In this document: positions 46,801 through 54,900 of the stretch, in pieces | Layout: every line of letters begins with the position of its first letter | Position numbering within the stretch: position 1 is the stretch's first letter | Source: Odiellus spinosus | Taxonomy: Eukaryota; Arthropoda; Arachnida; Opiliones; Phalangiidae | Direction of reading: 5' to 3' | Assembly (NCBI GenBank): GCA_963920705.1 | Contig: OY987228.1 | Span: 18,918,565-18,982,564, forward strand | DNA: 64,000 nt | Program-made: the position numbers and the translations under genes | The notes under the pieces: generated by a model | The model's database searches: none | The model's input: only the letters and a program-made list of their open reading frames with translations | Told to the model about the DNA's origin: nothing

Positions 46801-48632
46801 CCGGTTCTGTAGTTGATATATTTCATTTACCAAACGTAGTGTGTTAAATAGAATTCAATGCTTGTAGACGACAAACGAAGAATAATTCGCAAAGACAACC
46901 TTGAGTTCATAAGTCCGTGGAATAAATTATTGGTAGTTTAGATTTTTCACAAATCGAGAGAAAATTAGCTGAACAAATTCAAACTTTCGAAAATTTATTC
47001 TGTTTGTTAAATTGAGGTATTTTTATGCAAAATTTTCGTTTTATTTGTTAGTTTTAAGGAAAACTCCAGGTAGAATTAGTTTCGCACCTGAAATTAGACT
47101 TTCCTAACTTGTGTTCAGAGATTTTCCTAAGTTAAAAATACGATTATTTAAGTTCTCCAAATTATAAACCTCATAATAGTTTATTAAAGGTATTAAATTC
47201 CAATTAAGCGTCGATAAAATGATAATGAGTTCGGTTTCGTGAATATTCTAAGGGCTCCTTTCCAATAATGGGCCCTTCACTGGGGGTGTATCCCTAAACA
47301 GTGGACCCCTAAAAAGCATTTCCCGAAATTGCGGATGTTTTAGAAAATTAAATAGCCGCTAATGAGAAAAGCGATAATTTCAATACAGTGGCCGCTATGC
47401 TAGCTAGGGGATAGTATTTTTCCAACTATTCCAATCTCACCAACTATTCCAATCTCACCAACTACTCCAATCTCACCAGCTATTCCAATGTCATCTTCCC
47501 GCGTGTATCGACATATCATTATTACGACAACAAGCCGCTGAGATCTAACCCGCTCCCACGTTCGCACCTTCAACGCTCGCTTCCTTTATAATCATCCTAT
47601 AAATAATATGGGTCATGCATTACAGATACTAATTGTTTATTGCACGATAGCGCTGTCCATGGGATCGCTGTTTATGTAGACATCTCCTTCACAGTCGTAT
47701 AACATTCACCAAATCACTTTTACATGTGTTTCACGAGGGCGAAGAGTGAATCCTCGTGTAATCGAGCTCTTTAAAACTTGGTCATTAATTATTCTATTAC
47801 TTTTCCAAACTTTAAAACCATACCACTTTTATAAGTTTAATTAGTTAACCCAAAGTTACTCTACAGGAATGTTCCTTGGGTATAGTTCTTGGTACTTACA
47901 TTTATAGAATTGATCATTAATAGAATTTCCATAATACTTTTTTCTTTATCTTAACTACTAAGGTTATAGTAAACGAAGCGGTAACCCCGAAAAAGTATCG
48001 GAATTCCATTTGGGGGCATTTTTTTGACTATTTCCTTTATATAGGATAAAATCGATTATGGCCGCGCACTCAATTGACGAGTGTTTTTTTGCGGTTTCAC
48101 CTTCGATTTTTTTATAGATTTTTTTGTTCTTTCTCTTCGAGCATTTCCTTTCTTTCATTGTCTCAACAACCCTGAATCTCACTCGCGAGTTCCATCGTTT
48201 ATCGCGATTTATTACGGCATAGCTGTCTTTTGTTTTCTATCGAATCGGAAGTAATCCAATTTTTGCGACGAAAGAATCGCTACTCCGCGGTTTTATAGAG
48301 AAATACGTATAATTTTGGTTTACAATCTTACCCGGCATTTGAATGGTATGTCTGTAATAGTCCTCGACCGTCGGCTTGTAGGAAGCGGCGAAGAAACCTT
48401 CCAGGAACTGTACGACCAAGCTGGTCTTGCCGACACCCCCCGCTCCCAGAACCTAAGCGTTCGGTTCGAATTAGTAAAAGCGTATTTTCCACTCGAATCT
48501 TAATCTTAAGCGTAGTGGCGTACTAATTGATAACCAAATTAAATTTACCACTAGTTTATTCTCTCGCGTATTCTTGCTTCCCGAGATAGTTGACGCCGGC
48601 GACGGAGGGGCATCCTGGGCGTGCCGGCCCAT
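25881..48632 (-). CDS. Ras-family small GTPase with CVLL prenylation box
   Basis: Four exons on the minus strand: 48,632-48,549, 48,452-48,332, 34,693-34,520 and 26,251-25,881. All junctions are GT-AG and in frame, giving 249 residues. Motifs: a 28-residue N-terminal extension (MGRHAQ...), then KLVVLGAGGVGKTS (P-loop, residues 31-38), switch I YKPTVEDYY (53-61), DTAGSHHFPAM (79-89), GNKSD (136-140), ETSAK (167-171), and a C-terminal CVLL (246-249) predicting geranylgeranylation. Residue 83, equivalent to catalytic Gln61 of Ras, is Ser, as in Di-Ras type proteins, so weak intrinsic GTP hydrolysis is likely (inference). The C-terminal tail is Ala-rich then Arg/Ser-rich. It groups loosely with Di-Ras/RASD/Rap, but I cannot assign a subfamily. 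Introns are 96 bp, about 13.6 kb and about 8.3 kb, the latter holding a complete Ty3 element in sense orientation. Possible poly(A) signal on the minus strand near 25,558. Confidence 0.9.
26340..26445. repeat. Dispersed repeat R2, copy 2
   Basis: TTTATTTCTAGAACTTAAT, GAAAAAGACCGCGAAAGCAA and TTATCACGTGCCAGAACGCG match 23,245-23,370 in order. It lies in intron 3 of the Ras-like gene. Class unknown. Confidence 0.6.
26877..27137. mobile_element. Foldback element, GTTCACACT family, copy 2
   Basis: The left end AGCTACGGTCACACTAGCGT is a diverged inverted match of the right end (AGTACGAACGCGGCT). The interior is rich in GAAACGG and AATCGATT motifs like the copy at 25,168. No coding capacity. Confidence 0.5.
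27138..28191. other. Ras-like intron 3, right flank of the foldback element
   Basis: No exon seen. The last five bases (GGAAT, 28,187-28,191) are the left target duplication of the Ty3 element. Confidence 0.5.
28192..28365 (-). repeat. Ty3 3' LTR
   Basis: 174 bp with TGTTGTA...TACAACA ends. Read on the minus strand it has a TATA-like GTATAAAAG and AATAAA hexamers, as expected for promoter and poly(A) functions. Confidence 0.95.
28366..28387 (-). other. Ty3 polypurine tract
   Basis: On the minus strand a G followed by about 19 A and a G directly precedes the 3' LTR. It would prime plus-strand DNA synthesis. It begins four bases after the gag-pol stop codon. Confidence 0.8.
28392..33008 (-). 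CDS. Ty3/gypsy gag-pol polyprotein (1538 aa)
   Basis: A single uninterrupted frame from an ATG 69 bases inside the 5' LTR. Order: capsid-like gag (1-200), an Arg/Ser/Gln-rich basic linker, cysteine knuckle region (about 263-295, CxxC...C...CxxC...H...C), retropepsin (IDTGSQ, 378-383), reverse transcriptase (about 545-760), RNase H (SVDAS at 855-859, TDHKPLL at 918-924), integrase zinc finger (H1073, H1076, C1106, C1109), integrase core (D1137, D1190, E1226, the DD35E spacing), and a C-terminal GPY/F-like module followed by a polar tail. Gag and pol are fused without a frameshift. The RT catalytic box reads STDD (708-711); the residue usually Tyr or another bulky one in YxDD is Ser. Other catalytic residues appear intact. 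Confidence 0.96.
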   Translation of the reverse strand: MATSFKSPDPFVPGSNPAEAWAMFKERFQLYAAASKLTEEADSHQRNVFLHVLGTEGYRIYKTLPFTTVEATRTLQIIYDAFDAFYKPYLSVNMSRYNMFTCKQAPQQTFDAYLTQIQTIAGNCEFGTLKDSLIATQIIIGTNNPEVRRRLLKVSDLKLPEAVSIAQAEETSMIQSQQINPNKPAFTSQEANATSAIDALSEYRGARQYQNQNRNRTTSRYADTMQRRRSSSTQYQQPRNTSNRHRSRSTSYATSRSNSNAQCQRCGLTHNQQPCPAAGTTCRACGGTNHWASVCRTIHSLNTYLPQHPLRQDESQDNTYATYALTAADEGRANDDQYLYLNSLSINATSPNDNITTEEDQTWQAPLMIANMEASFKIDTGSQVNVIPASIYAQLQNVPPLQRPSHSIKAYSGHTVDIKGMVRLKCASTMATIQSTFYVTVNDHIPIIGGTASQQLGLITRLPHNWLTPRINALGTHAQHSNPTGKSPSDLQSMNTRFTTQGDRNLRPQDINKLTPRELIESYADVFDSVGKLPGRYEMHLKPGYTPTIALPRKIPIPLQPRVQAELQRMLAAGVIVPVTGHAEWVHPMVVVLKPSKDGQPPKEEDSIRICLDPRNLNKALKRENYPMPTSQEILAELAGMKIFSVLDAKSAFWQIELTTESSHLCTFATPFGKYRFTRLPYGIATASEYCQRVMNETFVGIENKRISTDDFLIYGKDKESHLETLYHLLERARQTGLKFNSKKMQLAVQKITYLGNIITSNGVNTDPTKVRVINELPTPQDKSALLRFLGMVNFLSRFIPAYAERSAPLRAIMKQDIHFQWDEIRQAAYEDLKRAITTAPVLSFFDPALPNTISVDASQYGIGAVLLQEGKPVEYASMTFTPTQQRYAQIEKELLGILYACEHFNYYVATAPITVQTDHKPLLTVIKKPFHLLSPRLQRLTLRLARYDPVLVYVPGSQLYIADTLSRAPNPQSTMPTEFMEGTAAAVYSLVSLSEDRTLQFKQATKADHDLQHVKEYIKYGWPSNRSKIRSQNVQAYWPIQEEISEHNGLLYRGDRLIVPATLRRSTMAKIHAVHQGITACVAKARVNVYWPGMSLDLTEYIKTCSTCRERDVSNTNTPLQPLEVPTLPWHKLGTDLFKWKSRNYILLIDYFSKYMEVKELKQTNAEAVIRFMTEQFTRHGIPNSIISDNGPPFSSYMFTTFLREWGVKQITASPYHPQTNGLAERMVQTLKNLMTKAYLDGKDINDVLLEYRVTPIENLLTPSEMLMGRKLRTAITTNNKSLQPNFPTNEIMRGLKLREQKMVETANRTFRKQLPKLHIDEPVWYQADKRRWYPARIINYASTPDSYIIKTDTGKTYRRTRIHLRPRYKNEQGKLNTNVKSSTNAETTSTIDKQRRYPWDSVEDKFTRQRPAKIITRGNLELKNKANNVSESDAPSQQRKEPGSLHREEPEINIANSEVTENASPRTPEAPVNYHVQTQGTHHREAATRSPTNPEAIETAPQSSYYSTTLQPRSRYGRPLRKTQRYDQHESTYKYF
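33061..33077 (-). other. Ty3 primer-binding site
   Basis: On the minus strand TGGTGCCAGAAGTGGGG immediately follows the 5' LTR. TGG pairs with the CCA tail of a tRNA. The tRNA type was not determined. Confidence 0.85.
33078..33251 (-). repeat. Ty3 5' LTR
   Basis: 174 bp, no difference from the 3' LTR seen by eye. It carries the element promoter (GTATAAAAG on the minus strand). Confidence 0.95.
33257..34519. other. Ras-like intron 3 between the Ty3 element and exon 3
   Basis: No additional exon supported. GC is slightly higher around 33,430-33,780. Confidence 0.45.
34694..37153. other. Ras-like intron 2, exon-3-proximal part
   Basis: No second gene supported. An 88-codon open frame at 34,867-35,133 (plus) lacks a family signature. 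Three degenerate copies of a roughly 38-bp unit (GTTTTCWATYGGCTACTCT-like) occur at 35,838-35,930. The segment 35,200-35,310 resembles dispersed repeats R1/R2. Confidence 0.4.
37154..37490 (-). mobile_element. MITE family A, copy 5 (reverse orientation)
   Basis: Intact ends. The flanking 7-mers (TTTAAGC and TTTAAAA) agree at five of seven positions, so the target duplication has decayed. In intron 2 of the Ras-like gene. Confidence 0.9.
37491..39202. other. Ras-like intron 2, central part
   Basis: No gene seen. Poly-A runs occur near 38,400 and 38,620. Confidence 0.45.
39203..39350. mobile_element. TA-flanked palindromic MITE, copy 2
   Basis: CCCTCTTCAGAGGAGGCGTA at the left is mirrored by TACGCCTCCTCTGAA at the right. 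The inner GAGGTTTACATAGCC core is shared with 23,687. The right tip is eroded. Confidence 0.8.
39351..40389. other. Ras-like intron 2, between MITEs
   Basis: No gene supported. Confidence 0.45.
40390..40773. mobile_element. TTAA-flanked MITE, copy 1
   Basis: TTAA lies on both sides (40,386-40,389 and 40,774-40,777). The ends AGGGATAATGCAACCTAACA and the complement (GATTGCATTCTCCCT) form the inverted repeat. The sub-terminal arms also mirror each other (AATAGG...CCACC and GGTGGATTAGGCCTATT; GCTTAGCTGAATTCATAG and CATGAATCCAGCTAAGCC). About 384 bp, non-coding. A TTAA target suggests a piggyBac- or Kolobok-type transposase. Confidence 0.88.
41710..41812. mobile_element. 103-bp near-perfect palindrome with about 48-bp arms
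   Basis: GATTTTGTAGACGCGTCTCT at the left end mirrors AGAGACGCGTCTGCAAAATC at the right end. The inner arms GTTACCGTGTCAACCCGACG and CGTCAGGTTGCCACGGTAAC mirror each other around a short ATGTTA loop. Each arm contains an X-box-like GTTGCCACGGTAAC or its complement. Probably a small foldback element; no clear target duplication. Confidence 0.7.
41813..42633. other. Ras-like intron 2, with a fragment of R1
   Basis: 41,880-41,945 shares ATTCAAAATTTTAT and GCGTTCTTAAGAAA with repeat R1. Two overlapping plus-strand open frames (42,065-42,375) are not recognisable proteins. Confidence 0.4.
42634..42771. mobile_element. TA-flanked palindromic MITE, copy 3
   Basis: CCCTTTTCAGACGAGGTTTA at the left; the right end ACGTCTCGTCTGAAGCGG has diverged. 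The palindromic core (ACCGAGGTTTAATC) matches the copies at 23,687 and 39,203. Confidence 0.78.
42967..43303 (+). mobile_element. MITE family A, copy 6
   Basis: 337 bp with intact ends and the perfect 7-bp duplication ATATTAC. In intron 2 of the Ras-like gene. Confidence 0.94.
43304..44377. other. Ras-like intron 2, non-coding
   Basis: No gene supported. A 74-codon open frame at 44,001-44,225 is unremarkable. Confidence 0.45.
44378..44805. repeat. 30-bp minisatellite (GTCTGGAAAGTGCTTGAAAG...)
   Basis: Six identical units of AGGTCTGGAAAGTGCTTGAA plus AGTTCTAGAA run from 44,431 to 44,610, with degenerate units before and after. Because 30 is a multiple of three, the array is open in two plus-strand frames (for example repeats of SGKCLKVLER). 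I regard those frames as artefacts. Confidence 0.92.
45908..46527. repeat. 27-bp minisatellite interrupted by a MITE
   Basis: About ten units of TCTATTGGGTATTTCTAATT plus GAAGTTG lie on both sides of the MITE at 46,021-46,357. Units vary at GGGTA, GGTCA and GGTAA. The array existed before the insertion. Confidence 0.9.
46021..46357 (+). mobile_element. MITE family A, copy 7, inside a minisatellite
   Basis: 337 bp, with one change in the left arm (GAAAGCCTCC for GAAACCCTCC). The 7-bp duplication ATATTGG derives from the minisatellite unit it landed in. Confidence 0.94.
46528..48331. other. Ras-like intron 2, exon-2-proximal part
   Basis: No second gene seen. Holds about 3.5 copies of the 18-bp unit AACTATTCCAATCTCACC at 47,428-47,490. 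Nothing else stands out. Confidence 0.5.
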
Positions 48633-50108
48633 CGACGGAGGAACCAAGAGACTTATTTTCCCGCCTTTTATCTCGAGAACCCCCTTTACCCGCAAAAATG
48701 ATAGGAGTTATTAAAATTGAAATAGAAAAAAAAAATAAAAATAAAGAAAAAAAAAGGGAATCGGGAGTGTCTATTAAATCTTCATCGTGGATCGAAACAC
48801 CAGTTCCGTTTTTTTCGCGTGAACCGGATGATAGCGTGAGTGAAATTCCGCGTCTTTGGGAAAACGCATCTCTTTCCGCGCGCGAAGAGTTCGAATATCG
48901 GAGAAACAAAGATTTAGCCTCCTCTCCTCGGACTCGATCTCGACTGAGTGACCGGACGGGCGAGAAACCTCGTTGCCATAGCGACGGAGAAGCTAGGAAA
49001 CCGCGAGTTGTCACCCTTTTCTCCCAACAGGTGGAGTCTTTACCTGAAAAAAAAATCCCTTTTCCCAGGTTGATGGGGGAAAATCCTTAGTATGATATTG
49101 GAAGGCGATAGAGCTCGCTGTTATATATTTTTAGCCGCACCCAATGCCACAAAGTTCGTGTGGTGAAGATTCTTATTAACTACGAACAAATGTTGCGGAT
49201 AATACTTTAACATAATCATGGAAGAAAAATTACAAAATCTGAGCTGAACCAGTCGGGGGAGGGGACATTGTTAAAGGTAGTCCCCCGTTAAATGCAAAGA
49301 TATCTAACCACTTTCTCCAAGTCTCGTGAAAAGTGCTCAGGTACTAAATGGAGTTCACCAACTTGTTCATTATTCTCGGCTCTACCTTCAATCTGTAGAC
49401 TATGTCGAGGTCTGTGCAAAAACGGAAGGGCTTAAAGGCAGTTCTCAATTTAATACCTCCCGCGGTGCCTTTGACGGATTGTACCTCGCTCGTAGATCTT
49501 TCTCTAAGACCCGCCAGCTTATTTTACATACCACTTTATTCACCCACTGTTTCCCAAAGTAAAAAGGCTTATTCTCCGCCCCAGATACACCCATGATATT
49601 TCTTTTTTCTAATTTATGGTACTATTTTTAGATATTTCTTAGAAAAGTAATTTACTACCCTACATCGCTTTGAAGTTTTTTTTCTTATCGTTTCCGTGGC
49701 CTGAAGTCTTAAACTCTTTCATCCACTATTTGTTGAAGATGTAATACTTCTTTTTGAATGGGAAAACTACTTATTGCGCAGTTTTTGTGCCTGTAAAACT
49801 AATCAAACCTCTAAAAGTAAGCTTAAAATATAGTTATAGATTATTTCAATTCCATTTAATTTAAATTTTTTCACTAATATATTTTTAATTAATTCTAAAG
49901 AAACTGGTCATCGTTTATAGGAGTTTGAATTCCGCGCTTTTATTTTGGCGGGAAAACAATTAAAGCAAGCGGACCATAGATGGCAGCGCAGTTTCCTTGT
50001 CGAAAATCAATATTCTCAAAGCTGTACAGAGAAGCTGAGGAATCAGGAGCAAAATAATATAAACGGGGGTTAAAAAGTAGAGGTCGTGAGTCTTTCTTTA
50101 CCGCAAAA
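48633..50108. other. Region between the Ras-like gene and COX6A
   Basis: GC-rich and open in several frames on both strands at 48,590-49,090, as expected of a promoter/5' UTR island for the minus-strand GTPase. The 166-codon plus frame and the 152-codon minus frame here are unlikely to be genes; both cross a long A-run (48,726-48,757). 49,100-50,108 shows no gene and should contain the COX6A promoter. Confidence 0.5.
48972..48985. promoter_or_regulatory. X-box (RFX site) match
   Basis: GTTGCCATAGCGAC fits the 14-base nematode-type X-box consensus RYYNYYATRRNRAC at every position. It lies 340 bp upstream of the ATG of the Ras-like gene, in its GC-rich upstream region. RFX factors drive ciliary genes. 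Chance occurrence of such a degenerate motif is not negligible. Confidence 0.4.
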
Positions 50109-51685
50109 ATGTTGGGCTCAAAGTTTGTAAGAATTTTTAGTCTTTCCTCGAGGAATTTCGCTGCTAAAGCTGGAACAGATCATGCAGGACATGGTAAAAA
50201 ATATGTTTTGATTGATTAAAATTCGTTTCATACCGTTATTTTTGCTATATAGTTATTATATAGTAAGCCTTGGTCGTGGTGTGCCCTTGAGAACCAAAGA
50301 CCAAAGTAAAGTTTAGTAAACCATTTGAAATGGTCCATTTCTGTGGGTTCATGTTGAAAAGATCAGTGTTTTGACCCATATATCAGAGCATCTTATTCTA
50401 ATAAACTACAGTAAATAATTGATATTAGTGTTCCATTAACTTATTCCATTGTCAATTTCACACGGAAGTACAAATCATATCTTTGAACCTACAAACTTAT
50501 TTTGAAAAATAATACATGTTACATTTTCAAGTACAGATTTAATGGGGGCTCTATAGGGAGTCGGCAAGGGAGACATTGATACTTCAGAAGTTTCTATTTA
50601 TTACCTCTGTGTCATCTCCCTTAGTAAAGGAGTTACACTATTCCCCTTTACAAGCACTCCCCCAGTAAGGGGGTTCCATGATGTCCGGCTTTCTTTCCCC
50701 CTTGACTCTGCGGATGAAGGGAATGGGATTGCTCATTTAAAAGATAGGGTTTTGCCCCAAACTTGGAAAAGAGTAGAATTTTGAAATGGGTTCCTTAATG
50801 TCAGGGAATTCCTTCGACCTGTCTTATATATTTGTATATAAATCACCTTGAATACCCATAGAATCATTATTGCACTAAACTTTGTAAATATGTGTTAATC
50901 CGTAGACAGAAATTTGATGTTTTTTTACTTTAGTCCACTAAGACTACTCTAACATTCTCATTCGTGTAGTTTAAACATTCGAACATAATATACCCATCTG
51001 CTTAAAGGCAATAGTGTGTGGCTTTAGTTAGTTTTTGGACTCTTAATGTACTTCAAATTAAGACTATGAAGTGTGCAGAATGCATGTGACACCAATTTTA
51101 AGTCAATTAAATATAAAGGATCTCTTACCTTTTATCAGCAGCAAATGCTACACTTAGTTTAGCCATAAACCACAGTTTAAAGGAAATATAAACCTAAACC
51201 AAAAAATTGTCTGCTAACTCTTCCCAATGCTAGAAAACATTTGTTAGACATAGTGCAGTAACGTCAAGCTGAAGCGTATACCTTCGGCCAAAACTTTATT
51301 CTCCTTTAAAATTTAATTCACTTGAAATTTCTTTTTATAATTGATGATTTTCTTTAAACAGCTGAGACACAAAAATTGTGGAAGAACCTAACTTATTTCG
51401 TAGCCTTTCCGGCTATCACCATTTGCATGATAAACGCTGGTCTCGCTGAAAAAGAGCATTTGGCGCATTTCCACAGACCAGAATTTATTCCATACGAGCA
51501 CATGAGAATTCGAACTAGGGTAATATAGCCATTTTTTGAAATCTACCCCTTCAATTCAAACCCATGATTGCAAATGAGTAAAATATTCTCATCGTTTTAC
51601 GTAGCCATTCCCGTGGGGTGATGGAAACCATTCTTTGTTTCACAATAAGAAAGTCAACGCTTTGCCCGATGGCTATGAAGAATAA
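50109..51685 (+). CDS. COX6A: Cytochrome c oxidase subunit 6A, mitochondrial
   Basis: Three exons: 50,109-50,193, 51,362-51,519 and 51,605-51,685; 107 residues. It begins with a basic, Ser/Arg-rich mitochondrial presequence (MLGSKFVRIFSLSSRNFAAK), then LWKNLTYFVAFPAITICMIN, the single membrane helix, followed by RPEFIPYEHMRIRTR and the C-terminal signature PFPWGDGNHSLFHN ending in GYEE. These are the hallmark motifs of COX6A, a nuclear-encoded subunit of complex IV in the inner mitochondrial membrane. The length is typical for the precursor. Intron 1 is 1,168 bp and intron 2 is 85 bp. AATAAA overlaps the stop codon, and another AATAAA-like hexamer occurs near 51,760. The dynein-tail gene starts 237 bp downstream on the same strand. 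Confidence 0.97.
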
Positions 51686-51843
51686 ATCGTAAAATTAAAT
51701 CTGTCTAAAATTGTAGATTTTACACTGAAATTCTTTTCTATCAGTGTGTGTAAAAATTAAAATAAAATCAAAGAATATAACTTATATTATCATGAAAAAA
51801 ATCAATAACGAGTGATAGTGGGTGACAGTTTTATTTATAGTTG

Positions 51844-51857
51844 GTTTCCATGGTTAC
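51844..51857. promoter_or_regulatory. X-box-like RFX site upstream of the dynein-tail gene
   Basis: GTTTCCATGGTTAC is near-palindromic and matches RYYNYYATRRNRAC at 13 of 14 positions in either orientation. It ends 65 bases before the ATG at 51,923, the distance at which X-boxes usually sit upstream of ciliary genes. This supports, but does not prove, ciliary expression. Confidence 0.5.
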
Positions 51858-51922
51858 GATCATTCTGAACCTCTTAGGTTTATATACCTTAGATCTTTTT
51901 ACTCTTAATTTCATGGATTGAA

Positions 51923-54900
51923 ATGGAAACTATCATAGTTAAATGGTTTAGAGACGTAGTTAGCAATGGTCTCTGCATTCAGCCCCAAGTTTTTGACGAT
52001 TTTATGAAAAGTCGCGGTCAGATACTAACTAACTTTGTCAATATTGCGTTAAGCAGTAGCCAAATCTCTGACTATACTAATAAGGATAGAGTTCTTACCT
52101 TCTATTGCTCACAACAAGAGGAAGAAATTGATGTAGAAACTGAATCTACCTGTAAGTTAGTTCACCCGTTATGTACTTATTTATGAGGGAAAGATTTAAT
52201 TTCCTGATATAAACTTGGTAATAAGATGACGAGGTTGAAGATGAAGAGGATGACGGTGAGGGAATTTCTTTGGCTGAGAGCGATGACTCTGATGAAGAAA
52301 TAGTCACCCTTAAAACTGGAACGCCGGTTTCCTCTTACGAGGAAGATTTAGCTAGCACTTATATTTCGTACGCCACTACAACTGGACAGGGTATATAAAC
52401 TATTCTTTTGATTTTAAATTGAAGATAAGATTCAGGGCGACCACATTTCCTATTTTTTTAAGTCCTTAATGTATTTTTTTCTATTTAATAATTCCTATAT
52501 TTCAACTCCAGAGCCGAGTAAAATATAGGAGTTAATTTGAACTACTTTATTAGACCTTAGTGAAATAGCTAGTAGTCCTTACGAAGAAGAGGAAAGCTCG
52601 GAGGAAAGAGCTCCGATTGAGGATTCGAAAAAGGTAACACGTCTAATAATTAATTCGAATATCTGATGAGTTAATTTTTTTAATTCCATTATTAGAAAAT
52701 AATCAAACAACTGGTTATGAAGACTGTGCTTTACGCTTCTTTGAATGATTTTCCTAAAGACGTCATTGAAAAGAACGTCATCTACTTTATAGCTTTGGAT
52801 AAACCATCGGAACCTCTCACCGAAGAAGTAGATTTAGTAAATTACTTCGAATTTGGAGTGTTAAATGACGAAGGTTTGCTATCCCTACAAAAACTTATGA
52901 CGTTGGTAAGATTTTTTTTTTTTAAATAATTTTCAAGTTTTGAAGTTTAAAAACTTTTTCATATATGAAAGGTTTATGGACCTCTTATCGATAAAATCAA
53001 ACCACTCGTTCATTCTGAAAATAGTCTGACTGAAGTATTTATAGTTCTTTTTTTATGGGTTTAGACAACCTCAACAAAGCGCGATATTTATGTTAAAGGG
53101 AGAATGCAGTCTGATATAACATGATTTTTCTATCCATTACATGTCGTTTAAAATAGGCCCAGTCCATGATTAGTAAAACGACCAAATTTTAAGATGGAAA
53201 AAGGACTTACTTGGAAAGTAGGCTTAACAAGGATCCACAGAGCTTTTTATCTCTGTTATATGATTGGTTAGAGAGATAAGGGCGTGATGGGAGTTTTACC
53301 TGATCGTTTATGATATAACGCTTAAAGAGAAGATTAAGCTTAGCCTTCTAATATCACTCGTATATTTTATAATGAGGCTGTATTCTCTCTTTAAACTCCA
53401 AAGTACTTTAGCTTTGTCGAAGTTTTTTGTTGTCAGAATCAAAAAAATATATATATATATTTGTTAGGATGAAAGTTTGCTAGAAACCGCAAGATTCAAT
53501 ATTCGCGAGTTTCAAAAATACTTGAATAAGATACCAACGTCTTACCCAACTTGCTCCGAAGAACTGTACGATATAGTCAAATTCGATTTATCCGAAGATT
53601 ATGATTTAAATCAATGGCAAGAAATGATTGAGGGATGGAATTCAAAATTAATTAATACCATAGAAGTTCTGACGCAACTTGTAAGGCTATAAAAACCATA
53701 ATTCTATGGAAAAAAATGAATCGTTAAGATAGATTTGTAATTTAGAATCCCAAAATGGATAATTTCGAGGAGCTTGTATCTTTCTGGGAAGTGCAGTTTG
53801 AAGAAACAAACTATTTATTAGAGCAACTTGGGAATGAAGTTTTAAAAATGACGTTAAATAAGCTTAAACAAGAGGGAATTACCGAAGTAATTGAGGAGTT
53901 TGAACGCCTCGAGTTCCAAATTGAAGGAATAGTTGAGAAGAGGGAACAGACTGTCAATATTTTGCTACTTTTAAAACATACTCTTGATGTAAGTTAGTTT
54001 CAATCTTGCAAAAAAATGGAAAAATAAACTTAAATATCAATTTCAGGGTTGCAAAGTTACTGAAAAATATCATAACACCGCTATGATTGCGAGTATTGAA
54101 AATATTAGGTTAATTTGGACAATTTCGAGAGAATATAATAATATAAAAAATTTTGGACATCTTTTCAATGTCGTTAACCTCTTTATAAGCCAGCAAGCTC
54201 TAAAAATTTTAGATTTTAAAAACATACCAAATACATCAAGCCAAAAGGTATAAAATAAATTAATAAAATGATCCAAATATTAGTTAATGCAACCTGACAA
54301 CAATTTTTTTAATTTACTTGAAAAGTAGGCTTAAAGTAGGCACGCAACCTGAATTGATCTCGCGCCAAGCTCTATGGGAGCGTTAAACCGATGTTACACG
54401 CGTGTAAAAGCGGCCTCTGGATTTGATTTTTTTCAATTTCTAAAGATTAAATTCGCGAGCTTGGCGTGAAATCAATTTGACAAGACCCGAATTGTCAGGT
54501 TGCGTGTCTACTTTAAGTTTGCTGGAAAATCATCACTTGTTGTTTGGTTACATTCATCCTTTAATATTTACTATTGGTTTTGAAAAATAACCAATCAGGT
54601 TTTAAAGAATATCACATCTGGAATTGATTTCTTGCGTTGTTGGAAGAAAGCTCTATCTTTATCTAAAGATACGAGAAACTTTGAAATTTCCGTTCCAGAT
54701 TTAACAACCATTTTCCCAATCTTGCCAACTGATCACGTTTTGCGTGTCTTCGAAGATTTAGCGTCTTTTTTGCGGTTGGCAATAAATGTTATTCAACTAT
54801 CCGGCGATATTAATTTGATAAAAGGAAATGAAGCGAAATTAATGGAGTCTAGGAATGAGCTTTTAAAACCCATATTTGACGTAAGACATTTTTAGGAATG

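Noticed and set aside
48590-49090. 166-codon plus-strand frame upstream of the GTPase
   Set aside because: Crosses a long A-run, is mirrored by an equally long minus frame, and shows no motif; GC-rich promoter DNA explains it.
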